Numbered from the stretch's first letter, positions 24,484-37,658 are shown. The stretch: DNA of 64,000 nt from Pyrrhoderma lamaoense (GCA_002794735.1 NBAZ01000004.1:558001-622000); one strand, 5' to 3'. Program-made: numbers and translations. Notes: generated by a model from the letters alone, not told the origin.

Positions 24484-26694
24484 ATGGTACCTAAGATCTA
24501 CCCCTCTCCTTTACCGCCTACAGAAGTCCCAGAACGTTCAATATTCACTCATGTATTTTCAAAGAATCACCGGATTCCTTCAGATTCACCTGCATTTGTA
24601 GACGCCGGTACCGGTACCATCCTTACGCGAGGTGCCCTCTACACCAAGTCTCTTGAATTTGGTTTTGGACTAAGAAATGTCCTGGGTGGCAAGTATGGCG
24701 GGCCCAAGCTCAGACGGGGGGATACGGTTTTAGTATTCAGGTGTGTTATAGTTACTTCCATCTGTGTCTACAGAATATTCAAAAGTATCTGCAGCCCAAA
24801 TAGTATTGCGTATCCCATAATTTTGTATGGAATTATTGCAGCTGGCTTCAAGGCTACGCTCGCTAATGCGGCATATACTTCGACCGAGCTTGCGCATCAG
24901 TATCATGATAGGTTTGTTATAATTACTACATAAAAAGAGGCTTTTGACTCTTATTCCTTTGAAGTCGGGCGAAAGCCGTTGTAGTGCACCCGTCTCTGGT
25001 TTCCATTGTATTAGAAATGTTTAAGCAATCCAGTCTGAGCCCAGAAGATACTCGAAGTAGGATTATTATTGCAAGCTGGGGAGCACATGACAAAGTCCCT
25101 AGTGGGTTCCTGCGAATGGAAGACCTTATCGGTGAAGGCCGTCTTGAGAAGGAAGAGAATTTTGATGGCCCACTTAGTCACGAAACAACATTATTATGTT
25201 ACTCCTCCGGTACGACTGGAAAGCCAAAAGGAGTAGAGGTTACTATTCACTAGTGTTTATATGCAAGAGTAACACTGACTTATTACATGAAGACTACACA
25301 TAGAAACCTTACCTCAGTTATAAACATGATTGATCCAATGTTCCCCATCAAACACGGAAAGGATGTGACTCTTGGTGTTCTACCATTCTTCCATATATAT
25401 GGTAAGCTGAAAATATCAAGGCAAAGAGCACAGTCACATACCTATTATAGGTGCAACAAACATATTACAATATTGTTTAAAAGAGGGGTTCTCGTTGTTA
25501 TCATGCCTCGGTTCGAACCAGAAGCCTTTTGTAAAAATATAGAGAAGTATAAGGTCACTTTTGCCTTTATCGTCCCACCAATATTGGTCGTCCTTTCACG
25601 ACACCCAGGTGAGCCACATATAGTGCCTAATGTATGTAGCTGATATAGTATCTGTTCTCCATATAGCCGTTTCCCAGTACAATGTGACGTCTCTCCAAAG
25701 ACTTGTGTCTGGAGCTGCTCCTCTGGGAGCTGGTCTCACAAAGGCTGTTGTCGACAGACTTAAATCCTTCGGAGCCACCACTACAATTGTTCAGGGTTAT
25801 GGACTCACGGAAACTTCCCCAACTTCTCATTTACTTTTACAAGAGCATCACGAACGTAAGATCGGATCAATAGGCTATCTAATGCCAAATTTAGAGGCAC
25901 GTTTCATCAAAGAAGACGGTACCGACGCTATACAAGGTGAACCTGGTGAATTATGGATGCGTGGTCCAACAATCATGAAAGGATATCTCAACCGACCGGA
26001 TGCCACTAGTGATTCCATTACTTCTGATGGATTCTTCAAAACTGGTGACATAGCAATTATGGATAACGAAGGTTTCTATTATATCGTTGATAGGAAGAAA
26101 GAGTTGATCAAATACAAGGTAAATATTGTTGAATCTTTTCAGTATTACCTACAACTAAACTCACTTTACGCAGGGTTTCCAAGGTAAAGCATGTGGTTCA
26201 TGATCTAGTAGCTTTCGCTGACATAAATGTTCAGTCCCACCCGCAGAACTTGAATCTGTCTTGTTACAACACCCAGATATTGCCGATGCTGGTGTTGTAG
26301 GAGTTGAATCTCATGCCGAAGCCACCGAACTTCCGAGGTAATCGGGTCCATTATAGATGTCAAACTCTTCATACTAATTACCCAGTGTAGGGCGTACGTA
26401 GTTCATGCACAAGGCATCCCTGCTACTGAGCAAGAACGGAATGCCTTTGCTACTTCGGTGCAAAAATGGATAGAAGGCCGTGTTGCAAGACATAAATTTT
26501 TGCGTGGAGGTGTTGTAGTCATAGAAGCTATTCCAAAGAGGTATTTGGTTTTCATTTTTTTTCGTGGTATATGGCTGTTGCTCTAACAATAATTTAGTGC
26601 ATCTGGGAAAATTCTACGACGTGAATTAAGAGAACGGGCTAAGAAGGAATTTGAGATGTCCGAAGCATCGGTAGCTCCAAAAGCAAAATTGTAG
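24484..26694 (+). CDS. 4-coumarate:CoA ligase-like acyl-CoA synthetase, peroxisomal
   Basis: This is an ANL-superfamily adenylating enzyme that would activate a carboxylic acid through an acyl-AMP and transfer it to CoA. Motifs in order: [14 protein letters not shown] (ATP P-loop), [95 protein letters not shown] and [14 protein letters not shown], which supplies the catalytic Lys. The protein ends Ala-Lys-Leu, a canonical PTS1 signal. The arrangement is that of 4-coumarate:CoA ligase-like and medium-chain acyl-CoA ligases, so substrate is open. About nine exons. One A seems missing in the A4 run at 25479-25482 between [10 protein letters not shown] and [11 protein letters not shown]. Confidence 0.88.
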
Positions 26695-26912
26695 TTTGGA
26701 AACAATGTGCAGATGGAAGGGGTTACATCATAATGCGACGAAGTATAGGCAACACTATTGGGAATACTTCTACTTCTTGGCTGTTACACATATACGATAC
26801 TATTATCGTTTTGCTTATGAATATATGCGGTTGTTACTCGTGATTATGTAACCGGCCTGTATCATAGACAATTAAAGTAGACGCGTTTCGATCATGAATA
26901 TAGTCTGAAGTC

Positions 26913-27762
26913 ATGATTAACTACATCTTACTGGTATCTAGACAAGGTCTGGCATATCGTTCAAATATAAGTATGCGTTACTTATCAGAGAATCGCCGAT
27001 TTTTTAGGCAAAGTACGGCTTGCAAAATGGTTCACAACCTTGCCGCCCAAGTCGAAAGCTAAGATAGTCAAGGATGTCACGCAACTTGTCCTTGCTCGCC
27101 GGACGCGAATGTGCAACTTCCTTGAATACAAGGGTACGCATATATCCTTTCCAGATATTAACAAACATCTCTATATACGGAGCACCATATCTACTTAACT
27201 AATACTGCGTCTTGCTCTTAAAGATACGAAGGTCGTCTATAGACGTTATGCATCATTATTCTTTGTCACTGGTATCAGTGCTGGAGACAACGAACTTGTC
27301 ACGCTTGAAATTATACATCGTTATGTAGAAGTTCTAGACCGGTACTTTGGAAACGTGAGGGACTCCTTTTCTCCAATGAAGCTATGCTAATCGATTCCAA
27401 CAGGTATGCGAACTTGATCTGTAAGATGACTTGAGTTATTGAGTTAGACAGTGGACCTGATGTATCATCGTCCTTGCAGGATTTTTAACTTCCAAAAAGC
27501 ATATGCTGTATGTGCCATTACAATATATGTAATTTTTTACCACTAATCAAACTCGTACTAGATACTGGATGAACTAATTATTGCTGGGGAATTACAAGAA
27601 TCTTCCAAGAAATCAGTCCTCCGGGTCGTGCGTACATTAGCATCTACTATAAAGCGAATTAGTTCTAAGTCAGATCTTTTCTAGGTTGCCCAGTCGGATG
27701 CCATTGAAGACCAAGAGAACAGTGAAGACACCTTAGCGCGATTAGGTTCGCGCAGTCTGTAG
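26913..27762 (+). CDS. APS1: AP-1 clathrin adaptor complex sigma subunit
   Basis: The small sigma chain of the AP-1 adaptor acts in clathrin-coated vesicle traffic between trans-Golgi and endosomes. The start exon [11 protein letters not shown] joins to [20 protein letters not shown], followed by [60 protein letters not shown] and VCELDL. A 28-nt exon (IFNFQKAYA) then leads to [17 protein letters not shown] and [20 protein letters not shown]. About 160 residues, full length for the family. The [11 protein letters not shown] wording favours AP-1 over AP-2 sigma. At least seven exons; all junctions are in frame, and the first donor (GTCTGG) is not consensus. Confidence 0.95.
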
Positions 27763-28001
27763 TTCTAGTGTATCTTTGTCATACTTTATTCTGAATCGCA
27801 TTCTATCTTTTTTGTGGCTTGTGGTTTAGGATTGCTACCAACTCCATTCAACCGGGAATAGATTTGCATGTCATTCTCAATAACCTTGAGAAAATCGGGT
27901 TGTTCCTTTTGCTTTGTAGTCGGGCAAGTTGATCGCTCATATCATTTCATTCTCACTGAATTGACCGAGGCGATACGCATAAAGTAATACTAATATATAG
28001 A

Positions 28002-30006
28002 TTAAGTAGCTACGGGAGCTGTTGGCTTTGGCGTTTTCCCTGGTAGCGGTCTTGTTGGTGAAGGGCCGTAAAGTAAGTGCCACCGTACGAGGTCCAGTGT
28101 AGCTATAGAATCTTCTACTGAAGAATGTCCCGATGAACCACCAGTTTGAATGTTTCGTCTTAAGTGCTCACGAGTCCTGTAATAGACATCAATTGGATCC
28201 GAAAATATGACCCCAAGACATATTTTACTTACAAATCTCGTAGCGCTCTGCGATATGGAGGGCCAGCCTTGTGCGGATAAAGGATAGCTGTATCAACACA
28301 TCGAAGATGTACCATACGTAGGGTTTTAAGGTCATTTTCTAGGGCGTGTCCGACGATGACGGTGTCTGAATTAATGAAATTATCTAACGCCTCTCGTATC
28401 TTGTCGAGAGGAAGGATTGCATTTTTCTTGTATTCTTCTTCAGTAATACCTGAAAACCTTGTATTATAGTCCCTACGTGGAAATGAGGGGTCAGCCTTGA
28501 ATTTCAGAGACGAGATTATAGCTTACACGGCTTCTACGCCTTCATCCATTTTCACTAGTTCATCGAAGATCTCCTTTCCGGTACCATCAATAACTGACAC
28601 ACGAGCAACTCTTGATCCACCTGTTGTATAGATCATCTCGCAATCTAGGCAAACTACATCAAGTGCCGTATCTTTTGTATTCCCGTCCTTACCAGCGCTT
28701 CGAGTCCATGAGAACGGATGTCGTTCGTGTAGTTCTTCTGGGAGAGATTCATAGAATACGTGAGGTCCTCGGGTGCATCCTTCTGGACTGTCAGCCTCAG
28801 CTTGAGAACAACAACTCCATACCCTCAATTTTTCGCCTAAGTAATAACTGAGAAATTCCTGATTTAGGTACATATGGTCATAAGTAGCTCCTACCGTTGA
28901 AACGATTCATCAGTGCTCTTCCCCAGTGATATGCACAAAAGTCTGCTTGTTCCTTTCGTTTAACAACATACTGTTGGTTACATCTCTCACATTTCTTAAT
29001 CTTGCCTTCGTCATGAGGGCGCGAGCCCCCAGGCCCTTCTGGTAGTTTAACCATGAAACCCCATTGTTCCATGACATCAGTCGACATAACAAGAGGTTCT
29101 AGTTTCTTTGCAGTTATCTGGAGTGACCTCAGCTTATCAAACGTTTCGCGTCGTTTTTGAAGTGTCCCTTCCGTACCAACAGACTCGTGCGAAAGGGAGG
29201 TTGGCTTCGGCCGTTTCCTCAATGCAGCCACGGAGGAGATCATAGCCTATAAATAGTCAGCATCATATCATCATATCGGAGAGATGGGACCATTCACATT
29301 ACGGTATGTAAGCTTACTCGACTGTTCATAAATTTCCTGCTCTTGTGCCAAGGCATGCTCGGATGCAAGGCCCGGTGCCCTCTCCAGTATTTCCGAATAT
29401 AAGGTTTTGAAACCATCATATAGAGTTTTGAGCATAGCCTGAGATACAGATGTTGATTTCACTTGGCCAGGAGAAAGCAAAGCAGTGTAATTAAAATTAC
29501 CTGTCTGACTGGTATAGCAACCAAAGATTTCGCAGCATTGACTCTCAGTATCGGGGGACCATCCTAGTATTCGTTTGTTAATCCTTAAGCTACTAGGCAG
29601 TTGAATGATATACACTTACTGACTGTGTGCTTAAAGACTTAAAAGATGTCTTTGAGGACCCAGGGTCTAGTTTTTGAACCTTCCTAGGGGGTTCTCTAGC
29701 TGATGTTGATGGTCCCGCAGGTATGGATGCATAGGATTTGACCGGCGAGAGGGCTGGCCTCTTGGAAGGTACAGATATACTCGAAGTGTGACTCTTTTTA
29801 CTTGCACTAGCCTCATTGCGGGGTACAGAGGATGTAGTACTACTCGTTGTAGCTCCGGACGGCCCTGGTATTGGTGTTAAAACAGGTATATGTGGTATCA
29901 TTGGTTCTTTCGCATCAGGAGCATGATTAAACATGCAATTGACACGCTTACAGCGTGTTCTTTCTTGACAAGGAACGGAAGAGAACAGACCATTGGTTGA
30001 GAACAT
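28002..30006 (-). CDS. REX3: RNA exonuclease 3 (DEDDh family)
   Basis: Rex3 is a 3'-5' exoribonuclease that in yeast trims MRP RNA and other stable RNAs. The N-terminus carries a zinc-finger-like motif (PCQERTRCKRVNCMFNH), followed by a Ser/Pro-rich linker. AMLKTLYDGF and ERAPGLASEHALAQEQEIYE follow, then a Cys/His motif (KIKKCERCNQQYVVKRKEQ..FCAYHWGR). The exonuclease domain is at the C-terminus: VVCLDCEMIYTTGG (Asp and Glu of motif I), DTVIVGHALENDLKTLRMVH (motif II), CVDTAILYP and SSVEDSIATLDL (motif III). All four DEDDh acidic residues are present. About 600 residues in seven or more exons with no frame break. It is divergent from the ceramide synthase gene (243 bp). Confidence 0.92.
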
Positions 30007-30249
30007 TGTGGGGAGTGTGCATAAGAGATACTACTAATAGAGGCGAGTCGCGTGTGCTAGACGAATGGTAATTATTTTGATAATAATTAACGTAGAGTTC
30101 GGGTCCCTCGTGATTGACGTGTCTGGCTCTTGCATAAAACGGATCACGTTATACTTTTTTTTATCGTTCATAATGTGCCTGATAATTAACTCGACTTGTT
30201 TTATTACCACGACGTTGTATGATCACCTCTGTATTTTATTGTCGGGGCA

Positions 30250-32012
30250 ATGTCGAAATCAAATGGTCGCAAAAATGTCGGCTCTATACAGAATATAGAG
30301 TGCGTATTTCTCTGAGCCTTAAGTTTTAGATCCTTTTTACGTACTGACCGTTTGTTAGAAATGACCGTCATCATCATCTTACTGGCGCATTTCTGCCCCA
30401 AACGTACGCTTAATTTGTTGTGTTAATCTCCAGACCTTTTCTGAAAGTGCTTTAGGCCAGGATCATCGAGGGCCTCATCCCCGAACCGGTCTCTGTCAAA
30501 AATTCAAGATGATTTCTATAATTCGAAGGGTCTCTGGAACGATATTAAGACTCTCAGATGGATGCGAGTCCCATGTAAGCGCTTGAAATCTAATGTCTAC
30601 TAAACAGTATTAACTCTACGTAGCTTCCTCTTTCAAGCTGATGATTATACCCATCGTGGCTTACTATATTCTCTCCGCGCTTGGTGTTGATAACAACCCT
30701 TTCCGCCCAATGCTCTTTATATCTTATCCTGTGGAGACCTCTGTCGCAGATGACCAACGTTATGCAAAGGGATGGCTCGACATTTTATTCATCGCTTATC
30801 ATATCATAGTATTCTCCTTCATACGCCAATTCACTATCTTCAAAATCATATTTCCAATTGCTCGGCGGTTGGGAATCAAGAGACGAGCCAAACTAGACAG
30901 ATTCGGCGAGCAGGCGTATTCTATGTTGTATTATGGAGTAATGGGTTTCTGGGGAATTGTAATAACTCACAGTGTCTTTGATATGTCTCAAGCTTCGCTG
31001 ATAAATGTCATTCTAGTATATCATGAAATCTCTTCCAACATGGTGGTACAAAGTAGAATATTTCTGGATTGGTATTGACTTTCCCTTGAGTATTACAGCG
31101 CTACAGTGCTGACGAACATTTCGATTTACTATTATAGACTACCCGCACTGGGATATGAAACCCCTTCTCAAGCGTTACTACTTGATGCATTTTTCATATT
31201 GGATCCAGCAACTTCTTGTGCTCGCCCTGAAAATTGAGAAGCCCCGTAAGGACTTCAATGAACTCGTTATTCATCATTTTGTCACTTTGTGGTTGATAGG
31301 GTTAGTAAACTAGATAATGAGTCGTGAACAGCTCAGCTCACCTACATCGTAGTTGGAGCTACGGTATAAACTTGACTTTGATAGGAAATGCTGTATTCGT
31401 TAGCATGGACATCCCTGATACATTCTTGGCAGTGAGGACACGTTTCTTTACATATTTAAATGTGGTGGTACTGATGATCTTTCAAAGCTTTCCAAGTTAT
31501 GCAATTATCTGAACTTGGAGAGAACAAAAATTGTGACATTTGCCGTTTTTGCAGTTATTTGGACGTAAGTTACTGGAGATAGGTTTGATCCGTTTTGAAA
31601 ATCTTACATTACTCGTAGGTACTTCCGCCATTGGTTGAACATTGTTATTCTATACTCTGTTTGGTTTCACTTCGACCTCATGCCGTGAGTGATTTTCTCT
31701 ATGTATCCTTCTGCACCTTATCCATTTTCACTACGCTATCAAGGGAAACCTCCAAGTTCTGGTCTCCACCGGACGGTATCTGGATGGTTTGGTGGATGAG
31801 ATACCAGATCTTTGTACCAATCTTGCTCTTGCACTTCCTGAATATGTTCTGGTATTACCTGATTATACGCATAGCTGTGAGGTATGTATGGTAGAGCCAG
31901 ATCTATAGACCAATGACTCATCTCAACACTTTGTAGGGCTATCCGCGGTGCTGGGGCAACTGACGACCGTAGTGATGACGAGGATGGCGGTGACGATGAG
32001 AAAGAGGACTAG
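30250..32012 (+). CDS. LAG1: Ceramide synthase (LAG1 family, TLC domain)
   Basis: Sphingosine N-acyltransferase is a multi-pass ER protein that acylates long-chain bases with fatty acyl-CoA. Visible segments: DIKTLRWMRVP before the first recognised membrane helix (MIIPIVAYYILSALGVDNNP), then DILFIAYHIIVFSFIRQFTI, PTWWYKVEYFWI, DYPHWDMKPLLKRYYLMHFS, and the Lag1 motif assembled as IHHFVTLWLIG joined to WSYGINLTLIGNAVFVSMDI and PDTFLA. The paired His and the DxxD residues needed for activity are there. A final helix (VPILLLHFLNMFWYYLIIRI) and an acidic tail (RSDDEDGGDDEKED) resemble the CK2-phosphorylated tails of fungal Lag1. About ten exons. The first exon, and so the exact start at 30250, is uncertain. 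Confidence 0.9.
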
Positions 32013-32176
32013 AAATTCAGACATGACCTTTACGTTTCATAACACATTGCTAAGAACAAAAATTGTTGATACCCAATTGAATGTCTGTGCTTACAAAAAG
32101 TACTGGATATTACACTATAGTATGCATGCATACAATAAAAACAACTTTAATACAACATTATATATCATTTGCAAAC

Positions 32177-33717
32177 TTAGTTTTCATTTGGATCATCAGG
32201 CTGAATAGATTGAACGTTTGGTAGGTCCTGATCTTCTTCCGAGCCGGTATAATCCGAGTTTTCCTCCCAGGGTTTATGTATAACTTTCATTGTTGTTCCC
32301 ATAATAGAGGATGATTCAGTTTGACCTGGCCATCGTTCTTCACGTTGTGCGTCTAGCTGGTTGCCCCCTGCCATAGATTTCAAAGCCATCAGCGTATACT
32401 GTGCGGTTCAATTTGTTAGTGATTCAGATCGCATTCTGATACAGGGTACAAATTCTTACATATGCATCATTGCCAGCGTTATGCATGAATTGAGGATCTA
32501 TCTTCAGCAGACGGCACATCCTTTCTAGTTGTCGCTTTTCACCGGAATTCCCTTCTAAAGCTCCGAAAAGTTCTGTGGTATCAATTATGAACGTCCCTTT
32601 ATCGGGAGTATCATTAGGTAGAAATGCAACAGCTTCATCTAAGGATAGATCAAAGTACGAAGATGTCTTTAAGGCTCTGTCATCGATTTTATAAGTAAAC
32701 ATGGTATATAGTTGTGGTGTGGATGGTTGCCTTACCTGAGATCTTGGCCTGCATCGTGAAAGATTAGAAATAATGGACCTGTCGCTTGAAAGTTCTTGAA
32801 CATTGTTTGGATCTCGGATTTGAAGTCTTTTTTTGGTAAAACTCTACTCTCTCCAAACTTGTAATTCTATGAAATTATATCAGGTTAAGTGAAGAAATTG
32901 AGAGAGTTTAGTATAAATATGACTTACGTCTCTGTTATTTCTGACATATTTACTGTTAGTATACATCATATTCTCTTTCACAATGAAGTGTCCATTATCC
33001 ACGATCTCTTCGTCGCCTTCCCATCTAAGACAACTATACCCAAACTCGGTAATTAGAGTGTGTTCCATCTCCCAAGCCTCAAGGTCTACAGCAAGCCATG
33101 TTCCTGTCTTAGCCATGTAGAACTTTTGAACCTTATCAAAGGTTTGCCGGATTGAAGTCAATGTAGAGTCTGTGCCTTTTAACTTTTTATTGTTCTTATC
33201 AATCATCTATGTATAATCGAAAGGGTGTTAATGCGAGGTATCGTTGTTTGTGGTTGTTTGTACGAACCCGAGTTGCTTTCTTTATCTCTTCGGGAGAGTT
33301 GTAATACACAGCGGATACATTTCTTGTGTTGGATTCAGTAAGAAGATACTCCGATGATGGGATGGGAAGTAGTTTCTTTGTAAGACCCATGGTATGTAAA
33401 TAGTAACGGCAATACTCGACTTGCTTTGAGGAGAAAGTTAATCGTAGTTGACCCGCAGGCAGTGTCACTAGTGAGAATGAAAGCAGGATTAGATAGTATT
33501 AGGCAGTGAAAATGCAACGATGCTCACCGATAAAGAGTTGTAGTCCCTTCTTAGATCCCTGACGAAAAGGATGTTCGGGGCTTCCGAGAGAATTATGGCC
33601 GATAAATGCTTTAAGAGCGGAGGCTTCTGCTGGATCATCAACGGTTTTATGCCATTCGAAGATGATGTCCGTGAAGCGGTAGTATCCTGTGGCAATTGGA
33701 ATTGGGATATTTGCCAT
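32177..33717 (-). CDS. Gfd2/YDR514C- and QIP-like DEDDh exonuclease-fold protein
   Basis: The N-terminal half (MANIPIPIATGYYRFTDIIF, PFRQGSKKGLQLFIG, KKATR, MIDKNNKKLKGTDSTLTSIR) has no domain I recognise. The C-terminal half has the RNase H-like fold of the Gfd2/YDR514C family: LAVDLEAWEMEHTLITEFGY (motif I), HFIVKEN, a GPLFLIFHDAGQDL segment (motif II) and FMHNAGNDAY joined across an intron to YTLMAL (motif III). The residues expected for DEDDh catalysis are kept. Related proteins include Neurospora QIP, which removes the passenger strand in RNA silencing, and yeast Gfd2, a multicopy suppressor of an mRNA-export mutant. The substrate here is unknown. Acidic C-terminal tail; about seven exons. 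Confidence 0.78.
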
Positions 33718-34192
33718 TGCTCTTTCGAGTCAGTATGATGTGGTAGGTGAAAGAAGTCTGAAACGCGTCTAAATGTGGTTTTATTGGTACATGTACTATT
33801 GTATATCTATCCATCTATGCAACTAAGGGACCAAACAGTCGGTGTTTGCCGATATTCACTTCAATATTGTCTTTTAAACAAGATCGAGAATTCGCATCAT
33901 ATGTATTGAGACCTGTGCCTTTAAGACTGGCAAAGAAGAGGCAGAAAATTGCTATTAAACAGTGTTCTTTGGAGGGCTCACGGGCGTTTAAGTCGGCATC
34001 ATTAAACAAACAACACTAGAAGCCACAGTTCGTGATTCTCCCAGCTATCGGCAAACTCCGAAAAGAATTCTGTCTCATTGTTTCAACTTTAAGTAATTGC
34101 AACAGTTCTACTTGTGCTCTTGCGCCTTCCCATTTTACTCTTCAATCACAGTTCCTTTCTCTCACTTTATACCCATCAGTAAGACCGCCAAA
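33718..34192. other. Divergent promoter region, Gfd2-like gene / CENP-A
   Basis: This is the 475 bp between the start codons of two divergent genes. Open frames inside it have no recognisable features. It should hold the cell-cycle-controlled CENP-A promoter; no specific site could be supported. Confidence 0.55.
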
Positions 34193-34851
<659 letters not shown>

Positions 34852-35262
34852 TTTAAACTTCATGGACCTACTTTCATGACACTCTTTGCTACACTATACT
34901 ATGGTGACGATCTATCTCAATTTGTTTTTGACCTCTTGCATTTGCTCTGTACTACACCTCTTGTCTTCCCTCTACATTTTTATTCACATCCACTCCTTGC
35001 GCTAATCGAACTCCTCTTTGTAATCCGAATTTTGCGATACATCCCTCTATTTTCACGTTCTTCTAATTACCATTACGAAATAAAGTTTATTATGGGATCA
35101 CTTGTGACATACATTACAGGAATAGGGTTAATAGTTACTATACAAATATCCGGTATATGAAAAGTGAAGTGAAACAGCGAAGGAATACAATAGGAGACAT
35201 ACATAAGCACAGCAGTTCATGAAAATAGAGTTAAATTAAGTGAAGTTCGTTGGAGAGGTGAG
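34852..35262. other. Convergent intergenic region
   Basis: About 410 bp between the CENP-A stop and the end of the minus-strand MLKL-like gene. An open frame of 94 codons (34876-35160) is Leu/Phe/Tyr-rich but shows no organised membrane pattern or family, so I treat it as 3' untranslated sequence. Confidence 0.5.
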
Positions 35263-37658
35263 TTATAGGCGAGAAACTGTCATATGGAGGTCGTGATCGT
35301 ATGCTCTGACCCCAACACTGGATAGAGTGACGCTGTCTTCCAAGTCTTCTGTGCGGTCTTGAAGTCTACATTTCTCAACCTTCAAATTGGGGAAATACGA
35401 CTCAATGTATTGTTTTGCTTCCCAAATAGACATCAAAGGGTAATATGCTATAGAAATGTCACGTATCAATAAATTTCAAGAACATGATAAAGCAGCTAGA
35501 AAGATCCCAAAGAAGGTACTTACGAATTAATACCCATGACTTTTTCCCCGATTCTTTAATGGATACGAGAGTCATAGACCTATCTGTATTGACGATATAC
35601 GCTTTAATAACTTGTTGAGGTACAGCCTGCTTCCTCTTCGTAATTATGACGTTTGGTTTACTATCTTGTGGGCAAAGCATCAAAACGTGATTAAACTCGC
35701 GGTTGATTGCTGCCGGATGAGTTACGTCTCCAGGTCTTTCAATCCTTGATTTGACAAGATGTAACGTATCCCTCTCGTTAGGTTCTATATAGAAAAGAAT
35801 CATAATAATGAGTGACTTGTCTCATATTACGCTCTACAATAAAATAAATGATCATTATAGAATTTACTTACCAAAACAATCTAGGGGGATCACCTCATCA
35901 AAAGACCGATTTCTTGGTAATTCATTCATCTCGACGAGTATCCGAGTATTGATATCACCGAAGCAGCCCACTGACTTCATAATCGAGAAGTTCGTGACAT
36001 CTTTCTTCTTTAGAGCTTCCCTAACTTTCTGAGCAGTATGCTCATAGTCAAGGTCCCTTAACTGGTCTGGGTCGAAACGCGAGTTCATGTTCTCACTGGC
36101 GATGATAGGAGTAGGTAACTCGTACTCGCCACCTTCAATGACACCTACAGAATGGATTGATTCGAGAGAATCTTGTCTCCTTAATGGACGACCGGTAGCA
36201 GGAATAGGAGTTGCTGTAGTAATACTAATTAGAGTAGGTGTGATACTAGCAGCAGCCAGCACCAGCAGAGTTCCTACCAAAGCTGGAAGCAAATGGATCG
36301 GGGTCAGTACGAGAGTAAGCAGGTGGAGGTGTCTCCGGAACGTCACTCTCCTCCACTTCCTCTCTATTCCTTTGCATTTCAGGCTGCCGAGAACGTGCAA
36401 AGTCCATATTACGTGGTATGCAAACTTGATCACCGCGTGCTAAAGGCGTGAGTGCCGAGAATCGCCGAGAGTTGGGACTAGGATTGGAATTGAGAGTCGC
36501 AGTTGAGATGGCGGTTGAGAAGGCAGTCGAGGTGGTTGAGGTAGTTGAGATAGGAGTGGTGGTGGGAGTGGTGGGTGTGTGTACATGGCGGTATCTTGAG
36601 GACTCGATTGCGCTTCTTGGGCCTTGAAGGGAATAGTTAGATGTGGGTATATTGATCCTACTCGTTAAGCTTAAACGTCTCGCTCGTGATGGGTCATCTA
36701 GGTTAACATTATTTCTCCTTGGTGCTGGGTATGAAGGTGGCGGGTTTGGAGTGACCTCACGAGAGGACTCGGGTTGAGATTGTGCCTGGACTTGACTTTG
36801 CATGAGCGCAGCCATGTTAGGTCTGGATCCAGAGGGTGAAGAAAACGAACGGGGACGGTTCCTCGGGTCATTTGGCAGTAAGTTATCAAACACTTGTGGA
36901 GAAGCAGTGGTAGTAGGTGTCGTGATCGTGTCCAATCTTTGTAAAATCCTCGATAAAATACCTTGAATTTGCTCGATAGATGAACCATAACTAGCTACTT
37001 CCTGTTTAAGCAATGTCATATCCTGTTCCTGTCTCTTGTAATGTTTGACAATCTCATCCTGATCCTTCTTGTATGCAATTGAGTTCTTCCTTTGCCAACC
37101 AGCTACATCAATTGCATGTTCCAACTAAAGGAGAATTAGGTAAAAGGCAGTGAAATAGATTAGCATGTTATGTAGGTTATCTTAAGGAAAATAGAACTAA
37201 TACGTACTGCCAGAACCGAAACAAGCTGATTTAGTGAATATTGGGTATCAGTAATAAGAGCAGCGTTTTCTTCTGTTTTCAGTAAAGCCATTATGCAGCT
37301 TTGCGTCCCGACTTTTTCAATGGTTTCCGCAGCATATTGATACGTCCTACACACACACAAAGTCCACGGTTTGGTCATCATCAAGTCAGATCCTTTTCTT
37401 CATAGCAAAAAACCTAGTTTTACTATTTCAAAAAACTCACCTCTGCATTTCCTTAAGCTTCCACTGCAACATACGCTGACAACTATCCAAATTCGAGTTT
37501 CTCGTCACATAAGCCTCTAACCGATTATTGATTAACAGACACTGATCATAAAGCATTTTACATCTCTCCTTGTTTGTCTTGATCTTTGAGTAAGCTTGGT
37601 ATACGAGTGCAAGGGCAGACCCGATGGTCGTAAGAGCCATAGATTCGAAGCCAGACAT
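35263..37658 (-). CDS. MLKL/HeLo-like four-helix N-terminal domain protein, C-terminal region unknown
   Basis: The first about 140 residues are helical, starting with a hydrophobic stretch (FESMALTTIGSALALVYQAY). A Cys/Leu pattern (TNKERCKMLYDQCLLINNRL), RTYQYAAETIEKV and SLNQLVSVLAVLEHAIDVAG follow, then a probable coiled-coil brace (KHYKRQEQDMTLLKQEVASY, IEQIQGILSRILQRLDTI). This order resembles the MLKL N-terminal and HeLo-like bundles found in basidiomycete signalling proteins, where such domains can act on membranes. A long Pro/Ser/Thr-rich linker with SPxR and PPPAY motifs follows. The last about 220 residues look folded (MNELPRNRSFDEVIPLDCFG, REFNHVLMLCPQ, PQQVIKAYIVNTDRSMTLVS, SIWEAKQYIESYFP) but match nothing I know; there is no kinase or NACHT motif. 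About six exons. Confidence 0.6.

Noticed and set aside
17156..27762. A secondary-metabolite cluster made of the zinc-cluster regulator, CoA ligase and nearby transporters
   Set aside because: There is no core synthase, terpene cyclase or NRPS, and the neighbours (VID27, AP-1 sigma, MED17) are housekeeping genes.
34876..35160. 94-codon Leu/Phe/Tyr-rich frame after CENP-A as a small membrane protein
   Set aside because: It lies directly in the CENP-A 3' flank with no distinct helices or loops, and its composition matches the AT-rich DNA.
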